Assembly: GCF_003383615.1 (NCBI RefSeq)
Contig: NZ_QNUL01000006.1
Location: 1-64,000 of the forward strand
DNA from: Dyadobacter luteus
GTDB taxonomy: Bacteria; Bacteroidota; Bacteroidia; Cytophagales; Spirosomataceae
Reading direction: 5' to 3'
Length of the DNA stretch: 64,000 nt
In this document: positions 51,580 to 59,996 of the stretch, piece after piece
Layout of the letters: every line of letters starts with the position of its first letter
Numbering within the stretch: the stretch's first letter is position 1
Notes under the pieces: model-generated
What the model was told of the DNA's origin: nothing
The model's input: the letters and a program-made list of their open reading frames with translations, nothing else
Database searches by the model: none
Program-made: the position numbers and the translations under genes

Positions 51580-51604
51580 CCCCGGGCTGTTGATGAACCC
51601 GGGG
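51580..51604. terminator. Bidirectional hairpin terminator
   Basis: CCCCGGG (51580-51586) and CCCGGGG (51598-51604) flank an 11-bp loop between the convergent propeller-like gene and uxaB. Confidence 0.8.
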
Positions 51605-51615
51605 CGGTATTTTCA

Positions 51616-53091
51616 TTATGCTGTTTGAGAGACTATAATATGCTCCTTTACTGCATCCTCAAATCCGGGGAGTAATGTCAGATCTGCACCCCAAAGCTCT
51701 GCATCGGATAGTACCTGATGTGCAAGATCAAGCGGAGATGCCGCATTTTTCCATTTCTCATCGAAATAAGCTGCCGAGTCGCAACGGATAGAATAAAGTT
51801 CGCCATTTCTTTCACCATAGAAACCGCCGTCTTTGTGTAGTACCGGTTTCATAAACTGTAAGAACGCTGCAAAACCTTTTGCAAATTGTTCCGGAGCAGT
51901 ATTGGAATTTTTATAATGATTCAGGAGCGTAGGCACGTTCCGCATCTTCATCTTGGCAGTGTACTGTACCGTAATGTCGATCAGCTGGTGTCTGATGAAA
52001 GGATTGCGGAAGCGATCAAGAACCTTGCCACCAAAATCTTCAGCCACACTCAATTCAAGTTCGTAAGGAATAGCAGGTGCCAGTTCTTTCAACATGACAT
52101 CTGAAATGTAAGAAGCTGTTTCCGGATTTTCCATAGCTTCACGCACGGTATTTTCGCCATGCAAATAGCTTAATCCGGAAGCTAACGTATGTGTTCCGTT
52201 CAGCAGGCGTAATTTCAGTTCTCTGAAAAGGTCAATATTAGGAGCAATAACTACACCTTTGTCCGCCGGAGCAAACGACAACGCAGATGTTACTTTTTCG
52301 TCTCCTTCAATAGCCCAGAGGCTGTAAACTTCCGACACGATCAGTAAATCGTCTCTAAATCCTTGTCTTTCCGAAAGTTCTGCAATTGTAGCGGAGTCAG
52401 GCTTCCCCGGTACAATGCGATCTACCAGAGAATTACAGAAATGGTTGTTGAATTCCAGCCATTCTGTAAACGCTTTACCCAAATTATGGCGTTCTGCCTG
52501 TTCCAGTACGATTTCACGGAGTTTTGTCCCATTACCAACAATCAGTTCGGTTGGTACAATCACCATTCCTGATTCTGCAGAACCACTGAATGTTTTGTAA
52601 CGCTCGTACAGGTAGGCTGTCAGTTTACCAGGAAATGATTTTGGAGGAGAGGCAAGTAAATCGTCATCTACCAGCTGAATTCCCACCTCCGTTGTATTAG
52701 ATATAGCTATTTTGATATCCGGATTTCGTGCACATTCCAGAATCTGCTCCCAGCTTTCTGCAGCGGCAAGAGTACGACTGATGGCGGTGTTGATGACAAT
52801 TTCGTCTATTTGTTCTCCATCCTGAATTCCGCGGATACTATGCGAGAAAATATTCTTTTGTTCAGAAAAAGCATCAGTTCCGCCTGTGCTGGTAGATTTT
52901 ACGACTACAATCCGACCATTAAAAATACCCTGCTGATTAGCCTTGTTTACAAAAAAATCGGGTAATCCGCGAAGCAATACGCCTGTCCCGAACTGAATGA
53001 TTCTTTCAGGCAATGCAAGAAGTTGTGTATGTCCCGGCAATAGGTCGGGGCGCTGATCCAGAAGTTCCGGAGATAGTTGTGGTAGAGACAT
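51616..53091 (-). CDS. uxaB: Tagaturonate reductase (altronate oxidoreductase)
   Basis: About 491 residues from ATG MSLPQLSPEL. Twenty-three more codons upstream are open but have no family support. Mannitol-dehydrogenase-type NAD-dependent reductase: the Rossmann start is IIQFGTGVLLRGLPDFFVNK, and the substrate region includes NHFCNSLVDRIVPGKPD and LKLRLLNGTHTLASGLSYL, where Lys and His are catalytic. It reduces D-tagaturonate to D-altronate in the galacturonate branch, or possibly D-fructuronate. It lies far from the other uronate genes. Confidence 0.9.
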   Translation of the reverse strand: MSLPQLSPELLDQRPDLLPGHTQLLALPERIIQFGTGVLLRGLPDFFVNKANQQGIFNGRIVVVKSTSTGGTDAFSEQKNIFSHSIRGIQDGEQIDEIVINTAISRTLAAAESWEQILECARNPDIKIAISNTTEVGIQLVDDDLLASPPKSFPGKLTAYLYERYKTFSGSAESGMVIVPTELIVGNGTKLREIVLEQAERHNLGKAFTEWLEFNNHFCNSLVDRIVPGKPDSATIAELSERQGFRDDLLIVSEVYSLWAIEGDEKVTSALSFAPADKGVVIAPNIDLFRELKLRLLNGTHTLASGLSYLHGENTVREAMENPETASYISDVMLKELAPAIPYELELSVAEDFGGKVLDRFRNPFIRHQLIDITVQYTAKMKMRNVPTLLNHYKNSNTAPEQFAKGFAAFLQFMKPVLHKDGGFYGERNGELYSIRCDSAAYFDEKWKNAASPLDLAHQVLSDAELWGADLTLLPGFEDAVKEHIIVSQTA

Positions 53092-53319
53092 TTGAAGGTA
53101 TTTCTTGTTCAGAAAAGATGACGCAAGTTTTTTGTAATAACCCTTAAACAGGATGAGCATACCGGGATGAAATATCAGGTACCTATAGCACTTAGCTCTT
53201 CTAGGATTGGGAAATAGGTTATTTAATCTGCAATGTATTATTCTTCTGGATTTCCATGTAAAAGCAAATCCCGTCAGGGATGTAACGTCGGTAAAAAATC
53301 AGGACAGCCATCAAACAAG

Positions 53320-53360
53320 AAGTGCCGTAGATACGTAACATCACGTAATCTACGGCACTT
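53320..53360. terminator. Strong hairpin between lon and uxaB
   Basis: AAGTGCCGTAGAT (53320-53332) pairs perfectly with ATCTACGGCACTT (53348-53360), with inner ACGT pairs extending the stem. It ends lon (minus strand) and lies in the 226-bp gap upstream of uxaB's chosen transcript start. No gene is seen in that gap. Confidence 0.85.
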
Positions 53361-53386
53361 GAAAGTATTATGAATGAGGTCAATTT

Positions 53387-55903
53387 TTACACTACCTGCA
53401 CCGTCAATCCGCTTTCCTCTTTTTCTGTTTTTTCGTCAGGAAATACAAACTGTATTGCGTTATTTACTTTTTCAGGTAAAAGAGCGATGGCAAGTACTTC
53501 GTCAATCTGATCCACATAGTGGAATGTCAGATCTTTGATGTAGTTTTTAGGCACTTCCTCCACATCTTTACGGTTTTTAACGCAAAGTATAATCTCTTTT
53601 ACACCGGCACGGCGTGCTGCAAGAATTTTTTCTTTCACACCTCCAACAGGAAGAACTTTACCTCTGAGTGTAATCTCTCCTGTCATCGCAAGGTATGGCT
53701 TTATTCGTCTTTGTGTAAAAATCGACGCCATAGAAGTAACCATTGTCACACCAGCGGAAGGGCCATCTTTCGGAACTGCACCAGCCGGAACGTGAACGTG
53801 CAGGTCATAATGGTTGAAGATACGGTAATCGATCCCCATACGGTCTGCATTGGCTTTTAGATAGGAAAGAGCAGCTACTGCGGACTCTTTCATCACATCC
53901 CCCAATTGTCCGGAAAGCGTTAAGCCACCTTTTCCACGGCTCAGACTCGTTTCTATAAACAAAATTTCACCACCTACCGATGTCCAGGCAAGGCCTGTCA
54001 CTACACCTGCAAAGTCATTATCCTGATAAAGATCTTTGTCAAAAATCTCGGCACCCAGATATTTCTCAATATGATCAGTCTTGACTGTTTTAGGATATTC
54101 TTCCTCCATCGCCACAGATTTGGCGATTTTCCTTACTACTGCACCAACTTTCTGTTCCAGATTCCTTACACCGGATTCCCGGGTATAGCCCTCGATGATT
54201 TTGGTCAGCGCAGCATCATCCACCTTGATATCGGTCGATTTCAAACCATGATCCTTACGTTGTTTCGGAACGAGGTATCTTTTTGCGATCTGTAATTTTT
54301 CTTCGATGGTGTACCCTGTCATTTCTATGATTTCCATACGGTCGCGTAACGCCGGATGAATGGTATCCAATGAATTGGCAGTGGCAACAAACAATACCTT
54401 CGACAGGTCATATTCAACTTCCAGATAATTATCTGTGAACGATGAATTCTGTTCAGGATCAAGTACCTCCAATAAAGCAGATGAAGGATCCCCGCGATAA
54501 TCGGAGCTTACTTTATCAATTTCATCAAGAATAAAAACAGGATTGGCAGAGCCAGCCTTTTTAATATTCTGAATAATCTTTCCTGGCATAGCACCGATGT
54601 AGGTTTTGCGGTGTCCGCGGATTTCAGCTTCGTCGTGTACGCCGCCCAATGCCATGCGAATATATTCCCTGTTCAGCGCTTTCGCTATGGATTTCCCCAA
54701 TGAAGTTTTACCAACTCCCGGAGGTCCATAAAGGCACAAAATAGGTGCTTTCAGGTTTCCTTTCAGTTTCAGAACTGCAAGGTATTCTATAATACGTTCC
54801 TTTACTTTTTCAAGACCAAAATGATCCGAGTCCAGTATCTTCTGAGCTCTTACAAGGTCAAAATTATCTTTGGTATACTGCGCCCATGGTAAATCCACAA
54901 GGTTTTCCAGGTAATTCATGGTTACCGGGTACTCCGGCGCCATCGGATTAATCCGTTGCAGTTTGCCTAGCTCTTTCTCGAAATGCGCTTTTACGTTATC
55001 CGGCCATTTTTTCAGGCTTGCTTTCAATCTTATTTCATCCAGATCGCGCTCAGGACTATCCATTCCCAGTTCATCATGCAAAACCTTGATCTGCTGACGA
55101 AGGAAATAGTCGCGTTGCTGTTGGTCAATATCCGAACTTGCCTTTGACTGAATTTCTCTTTTCAGTTCAAGCATTTCAATTTCACGCATCATGAACTGAA
55201 GCAGGAGCGTAGCCTGTTTCTGTGCGTTTTTCTCTTCAAGCAGGCGTTGCTTGTCGGCAACTTCTACATTGATATTGGACGAAAGGAAATGAAGAAGAAA
55301 GACAGGGCTTTCGATATTATCCAGTGCGATGCGTGCTTCCTGAGGAATCTCCGGATTAAGGCGCATAATTTTGTGCGCACCGTCTCTGAGAGACTGCAGA
55401 AGTGCCTTCGATTCTTTCTTGGAAGAAGCGATCGGAGTATCAATGATAGCCTCTATCTCGGCAGTGATGTATGGATCTTCACTAATGATTGATTTGATCT
55501 CAAAACGCTGTCTGCCTTGCACGATGATCGTCACATTTCCGTCCGGAAGCGTGATCATTTTCAAGATCTGGGCAACTGTTCCTATTTTGTATAAATCTTC
55601 AGCTGAAGGATCTTCCTTATTGGGTTTCTCCTGAGTTACAGCTCCGAGAATACGCAGATTAATATCAGAATTACGGTATATTTTCTTGACCAGTCTGATG
55701 GCTTTCTGACGTACTACGGTTACAGGAATCACCATTCCCGGGAAGAGTACAGTTTGCCTGATCGGCAATATGGCTAATTCATTAGGCAGTTCAAGAGGCT
55801 CATCGGATCCCTCAGGGCCTCCGAGAGGTACTATTTCAAGACTATCCATGTCCGAGTCGGACATTAACAGTCGACTATATAAGTCAGAAGGTTCAAATTT
55901 CAT
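53387..55903 (-). CDS. lon: Lon ATP-dependent protease
   Basis: At 838 residues this is full length for LonA. The N-terminal substrate-binding domain begins with LAILPIRQTVLFPGMVIPV. The AAA+ domain has Walker A LYGPPGVGKTSLGKSIA and Walker B FILDEIDKVS. The protease domain carries the Ser in PKDGPSAGVTMV and the Lys in GGVKEKILAARRAG. It degrades misfolded and regulatory proteins. A 15-bp perfect palindrome lies 7 bp before the start and may mediate heat or stress control. Confidence 0.96.
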   Translation of the reverse strand: MKFEPSDLYSRLLMSDSDMDSLEIVPLGGPEGSDEPLELPNELAILPIRQTVLFPGMVIPVTVVRQKAIRLVKKIYRNSDINLRILGAVTQEKPNKEDPSAEDLYKIGTVAQILKMITLPDGNVTIIVQGRQRFEIKSIISEDPYITAEIEAIIDTPIASSKKESKALLQSLRDGAHKIMRLNPEIPQEARIALDNIESPVFLLHFLSSNINVEVADKQRLLEEKNAQKQATLLLQFMMREIEMLELKREIQSKASSDIDQQQRDYFLRQQIKVLHDELGMDSPERDLDEIRLKASLKKWPDNVKAHFEKELGKLQRINPMAPEYPVTMNYLENLVDLPWAQYTKDNFDLVRAQKILDSDHFGLEKVKERIIEYLAVLKLKGNLKAPILCLYGPPGVGKTSLGKSIAKALNREYIRMALGGVHDEAEIRGHRKTYIGAMPGKIIQNIKKAGSANPVFILDEIDKVSSDYRGDPSSALLEVLDPEQNSSFTDNYLEVEYDLSKVLFVATANSLDTIHPALRDRMEIIEMTGYTIEEKLQIAKRYLVPKQRKDHGLKSTDIKVDDAALTKIIEGYTRESGVRNLEQKVGAVVRKIAKSVAMEEEYPKTVKTDHIEKYLGAEIFDKDLYQDNDFAGVVTGLAWTSVGGEILFIETSLSRGKGGLTLSGQLGDVMKESAVAALSYLKANADRMGIDYRIFNHYDLHVHVPAGAVPKDGPSAGVTMVTSMASIFTQRRIKPYLAMTGEITLRGKVLPVGGVKEKILAARRAGVKEIILCVKNRKDVEEVPKNYIKDLTFHYVDQIDEVLAIALLPEKVNNAIQFVFPDEKTEKEESGLTVQVV

Positions 55904-55910
55904 AGGCGGT

Positions 55911-55925
55911 CTGTCAAAATGACAG
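55911..55925. promoter_or_regulatory. Palindrome upstream of lon
   Basis: CTGTCAAAATGACAG has perfect 6-bp arms around AAA and ends 7 bp from the lon start codon. It could be an operator or a 5'-UTR hairpin at the ribosome-binding region. Confidence 0.5.
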
Positions 55926-56031
55926 AAAAATCAAGTCCCAATGTATAAATAATGACTTTCAAAAGAAAGGGAATATAAAACAAAATAGCCATGCCATGGT
56001 TCAATATGTCAGGTATTTGTAATTTAAGTAT

Positions 56032-56595
56032 TTATAGGACATGTACAAGTTGTCCTTTCTTATACATATACGTTTTTTTTCCGGCAGGTGTTGTGATATT
56101 AGTCATATTTACCTGATCGTCAAATATTTCAGTCAATATGCTGTTTTGTAATTTGTGTCCTTTTATGGGTAGTCGAAAAGGAATCTCTAAATATATCCAG
56201 GTTGCGTCCTGCTCCTGTTCTTTTCCGACATAACGTGCTTCAGAAATTTTCTTTTGCGTATCAGAGAGTGACAGATTCTTGATGATGTAAGCAGAAACCA
56301 GGGCATCATTGGCATCACCATTTTTTATAATGATTCTTTTATTACCATTGGCAATACCTAAGGCACGTTCAAGATCATCTGTAAAAACCCTTATGCTAAG
56401 CTCAAATGTTTTGGAGCCGGAATTGTATTGCATCTGTGTCACACTGACGTGGTAGTCATGTGCCGGAGACACAGAGCAGAGAGAAAATGGGATGATGAGC
56501 AGAACGAATATGTGCAACGTACTAAAAAAGGAAGGAGCAAAACCACTGGCTTCAAAACCGGTATTTCGTGTTCCTTCCTTTCTCGTTCTCATCAT
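56032..56595 (-). CDS. DUF6702 family exported protein
   Basis: A 187-residue protein with an N-terminal hydrophobic segment (about 25-44) ending near VSPAHDY. The mature part begins with YHVSVTQMQYNSGSKTFELS and has IRVFTDDLERAL, the pattern of DUF6702 proteins of Bacteroidota. Function unknown. It starts 7 bp after the stop of the upstream rseP gene, so the two are co-transcribed. Confidence 0.82.
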   Translation of the reverse strand: MMRTRKEGTRNTGFEASGFAPSFFSTLHIFVLLIIPFSLCSVSPAHDYHVSVTQMQYNSGSKTFELSIRVFTDDLERALGIANGNKRIIIKNGDANDALVSAYIIKNLSLSDTQKKISEARYVGKEQEQDATWIYLEIPFRLPIKGHKLQNSILTEIFDDQVNMTNITTPAGKKTYMYKKGQLVHVL

Positions 56596-56602
56596 AGGTA
56601 TC

Positions 56603-57997
56603 TTAGAAAATTACTTTCCAAACATCATTGAAAATAGCAAATGCCATCAATCCAAGCAGTAATACCATACCTACTTTTTGCGCGTTTTCAAGGAAAGCAT
56701 CCGATGGCTTGCGTCCTGAAACAATTTCATAAGTCAGAATGATGGCATGTCCTCCGTCCAGTGCAGGAATAGGCAGCGCATTCATAAAGGCAAGTACCAT
56801 AGACAAAAGTCCTGTCAGGCGCCAGAATTTTTGCCAATCCCATATTCCTCCGAACATACGTGCAATACCGATCGGTCCGCTTAGTGCCTTGGACGCCGAA
56901 ACTTCTCCGCGGAAGATTTTACCAAAGCCTTTGATATTGGTATACACCACACCGAATGCCTCTTCAGTACCTGCTACGACAGCTTCCGGCAGTGTATATT
57001 CAATGGTTGTAAAGTTAAGTAATGGCTGAGATGAAAATCCGATAGTTCCTTCCGGTGTTACATCGACTTTAAACGATTTTTGCTCTGTACCTCTTTGAAC
57101 AGTAATTGTGGATGTTTTTCCTTTCAGTGTTTGCAACGTAGACTGCAATTCATCAAAAAGCTGAATTGGCGTACCGTTAACAGCCGTAATTTTGTCATTT
57201 GCTTTCAAGCCTGCTTTGTCCGCATTCGATCCCGGTGCGATATCTGCGATTTTGAAAGGTGTACGTGGTACCAGGAATGTACCTTTTTCATCACGTTCTG
57301 CCAATTCTTCAATGAGGTTGTTCGGAATCTCAATCTGCACCTCTTCACCGTTTCTGTCAACAGTGTAAGAGCTGTTTGATCCCATAAAGACCTCGGGACT
57401 CATGATGGCAGAATAGTCATCATACGTTTTGCCGTTGATCTTCACAATTTTATCACCCGTTTTCAGACCAATTTCCTGTGCAAGCGGACTAGCAACAATG
57501 CCGTATTTATTCAGCTCTTCGCGGGATAGTATTTGCTCTCCCTGATTATAAGCCATCACAACGAAGATGAAAATACCAACGATTACGTTCACGATAATAC
57601 CGCCAAGCATTACGATCAGTCGTTGCCAGGCTGGTTTAGAGCGGAATTCCCATGGCTGAGGTTCGGCTGTCATAGCAGCAGTATCCATGGATTCATCAAT
57701 CATTCCTGATATTTTCACAAAACCACCGAGTGGTATAGCTCCTATGCCGTATTCTGTTTCACCTCTTTGTATACTGAATATTTTCGGAGGAAATCCTATA
57801 TAATATTTCTCAACTCTCATTCCAAACAGCTTGGCAGCTGCCATGTGGCCCCATTCATGCAAACCTACCAGAATAGATAAACCCAGAATGAGTTGTCCTG
57901 CCATCACTAGAACTTCCAGGGCACCCGGCCACCAACTTTGTAATCCTTCCAAAAATGACAATCCCAATACGAATTGTCCCGCCATCATTAGTATCAT
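56603..57997 (-). CDS. rseP: RseP-like site-2 metalloprotease
   Basis: A 464-residue inner-membrane intramembrane protease. The zinc motif is HEWGH (47-51), two PDZ domains lie at about 160-220 and 240-300 (PLAQEIGLKTGDKIVKINGK and APGSNADKAGLKANDKITAV), and the third metal ligand is in MNALPIPALDGGHAI. It should cleave membrane-bound anti-sigma factors in envelope stress. The N-terminus is duplicated: MAGQFVLGLSFLEGL (5-19) is repeated as MAGQLILGLSILVGL (32-46). It lies between DUF6702 and, 181 bp further, the MutS-like gene. Confidence 0.94.
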   Translation of the reverse strand: MILMMAGQFVLGLSFLEGLQSWWPGALEVLVMAGQLILGLSILVGLHEWGHMAAAKLFGMRVEKYYIGFPPKIFSIQRGETEYGIGAIPLGGFVKISGMIDESMDTAAMTAEPQPWEFRSKPAWQRLIVMLGGIIVNVIVGIFIFVVMAYNQGEQILSREELNKYGIVASPLAQEIGLKTGDKIVKINGKTYDDYSAIMSPEVFMGSNSSYTVDRNGEEVQIEIPNNLIEELAERDEKGTFLVPRTPFKIADIAPGSNADKAGLKANDKITAVNGTPIQLFDELQSTLQTLKGKTSTITVQRGTEQKSFKVDVTPEGTIGFSSQPLLNFTTIEYTLPEAVVAGTEEAFGVVYTNIKGFGKIFRGEVSASKALSGPIGIARMFGGIWDWQKFWRLTGLLSMVLAFMNALPIPALDGGHAIILTYEIVSGRKPSDAFLENAQKVGMVLLLGLMAFAIFNDVWKVIF

Positions 57998-58178
57998 TCA
58001 GATTTTTTGTAAGCGTTATTTTATAATTTGTTAAAGATGTTAATTCACTCCCGTTTTACGCGTATGAATGATTCAGTAATCGATCAAACGTAATAATGAC
58101 TGGTAAAGTTACGTAAAACCACGGATATCATTTGGTTTGCCGTTAATTGTACACTTTTCCATTTAGTGAACAGCCCAT

Positions 58179-59996
58179 TCAGGACTTTTCCGGATCCATA
58201 TCTATGCCCATCATTTTCATGAGTTCCGAAGCGTTAAAACTTTTACAGATTCCCTCGTGTAGCTTATAATCGAAGTGTAGCTTTCCGTCTTCCACATCAG
58301 AACGGAAGTGGAAGTTTTGAACATAATCTTTTTCAGCCCCCCATTGCCCCAGCTCCAGATCATGCGTCGAAACCAGGCCGGATGCATTTTTCGGATGTAA
58401 TTGTCTGATCAGCGCTTCAGCACCACGATGCCTGTCAGCCGAGTTGGTCCCTTTCAAAATTTCATCCAGCATATAAAAAACTGGTGTCTGGTTGTTCTCT
58501 TCTGCCATTTGAAGAAGTTGTCGGAGTCTTTTTAGTTCGGCATAAAAAGACGATGTGTTTTCCTCCAGAGAATCCTGAGTACGCATGCTACTGAAAATCC
58601 GTACGGGGGAGCAAGCGAATTTATCAGCGGATACCACACAACCCACTTGTGCCAATACGATGTTGAGTCCGATAGTTCGTAAAAATGTACTTTTTCCGGA
58701 CATGTTGGATCCGGTGATTAATACGGTCTGGCCCGTGCCGGTCATGGTAAAACTATTACTGATACGCTTATCCTTGGGAATAAGAGGATGACCCATATTG
58801 ATGGCTTCAATACGAACATCGTTTTCCCATGTTACGGTTGGCGTGGTATAATCCGGATGAGCATAAGCGTGGCCTGAGAGGCTGATCATGGCTTCCGTAT
58901 CGGCTAATACATCAAGCCAGTTATACAAATCCGAGTGATGTGAAGCTTTCCATTTTTCGAGTCCGGCAATACATTGTATATCCCAAAGTGTAGGAATACC
59001 GACAAACAAGGAGAAGAAAACATTATTTCTGTAATCCAGTTTTTCAAATAGATTTCCGGCTTCTTTAATTGCTTTGGAGGAGCCATCTATCAATGCCTTG
59101 CGTTGTTTCCACCATCGCGAATGATACGGAGCTGTTTCAGCCAGCGCGAGTAATTCGGAATAGGCGGTAAGTGTAAAGCCCAGTGCAGTAGTACGATTGG
59201 TGATTGACTCTACAGTAGCCTGAAATCTTTTCAACAACACCAGATGCCATCCAAGACTCAGGATCAGCACCCACCCTGGAATAAGGTTGATAATGGCAAG
59301 AACCGCGACAACCAGCGTAACTAAAGGATAATATCTCCATTTCAGCGAAGCAGTGAGATCGTCGGGCAACTTTTCTGAAACCCAGCTTTTAAAAGCACCA
59401 ACCTGTTGTGCAGCATGTTCATGAAGTAGCGCTGTAGCTTCCCATTGCTGTTGTACTTCAGGTTTTTGGCTCCATTCAGCCGACGCTTCCTGCCGCATCA
59501 GAATTTCTTCAAGCGATGCGTGGTTTTTGAGCCAGCCGGCGATACGTTTACTTCCCTCAGCGGTGCGGGTGCGATTGAGCAGGCGATAAAGGGAATACTC
59601 TCCGAAAACATCTATATCGGAAGAGTAGCTATGCTCTTTTTGCTGATAATGCACACCGGTGTCAGCCCTTTTGAACTGGAAATTCAGTCTGGCAATTTCA
59701 TCTTCGTTAACAATCTGCAGGTTTTTCCGGAAATTCCTTTCTCTCTTTACAGCCTGTTGCTGCTTCATGAGAACAAAGAAGGCAACAACTAGCATGAGAA
59801 TGACAGCGATTAACCAGTTTTCACCCGTTCTGTTGCATATCCAGATGAGTGATATGATGCCAATGAATACAAGGATACGGGTAAACGCCAGCGTATTAAA
59901 GCGCTGTGCCGCAATCTTTTCAGCCTCTGCTGCTTTTTCAGTTTCCTGTTGAAAAAATTCGGAAGGGTTGTATTTAGGAGCTACTTTTTGATTCAT
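58179..59996 (-). CDS. Membrane-anchored MutS-family ATPase
   Basis: A 605-residue protein. Two transmembrane helices occur near residues 35-55 and 62-82, then another hydrophobic pair near 225-260. The C-terminal MutS ATPase (about 400-600) has Walker A LITGSNMSGKSTFLRTIG, the SSMRTQDSLEEN segment and Walker B FYMLDEILKGTNSADRHRGA. The MutS mismatch-recognition N-domain is absent, so it is not MutS proper. Its ATG overlaps the stop of the upstream ABC exporter (TAATG), implying coupled translation. Function unknown. Confidence 0.9.
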   Translation of the reverse strand: MNQKVAPKYNPSEFFQQETEKAAEAEKIAAQRFNTLAFTRILVFIGIISLIWICNRTGENWLIAVILMLVVAFFVLMKQQQAVKRERNFRKNLQIVNEDEIARLNFQFKRADTGVHYQQKEHSYSSDIDVFGEYSLYRLLNRTRTAEGSKRIAGWLKNHASLEEILMRQEASAEWSQKPEVQQQWEATALLHEHAAQQVGAFKSWVSEKLPDDLTASLKWRYYPLVTLVVAVLAIINLIPGWVLILSLGWHLVLLKRFQATVESITNRTTALGFTLTAYSELLALAETAPYHSRWWKQRKALIDGSSKAIKEAGNLFEKLDYRNNVFFSLFVGIPTLWDIQCIAGLEKWKASHHSDLYNWLDVLADTEAMISLSGHAYAHPDYTTPTVTWENDVRIEAINMGHPLIPKDKRISNSFTMTGTGQTVLITGSNMSGKSTFLRTIGLNIVLAQVGCVVSADKFACSPVRIFSSMRTQDSLEENTSSFYAELKRLRQLLQMAEENNQTPVFYMLDEILKGTNSADRHRGAEALIRQLHPKNASGLVSTHDLELGQWGAEKDYVQNFHFRSDVEDGKLHFDYKLHEGICKSFNASELMKMMGIDMDPEKS

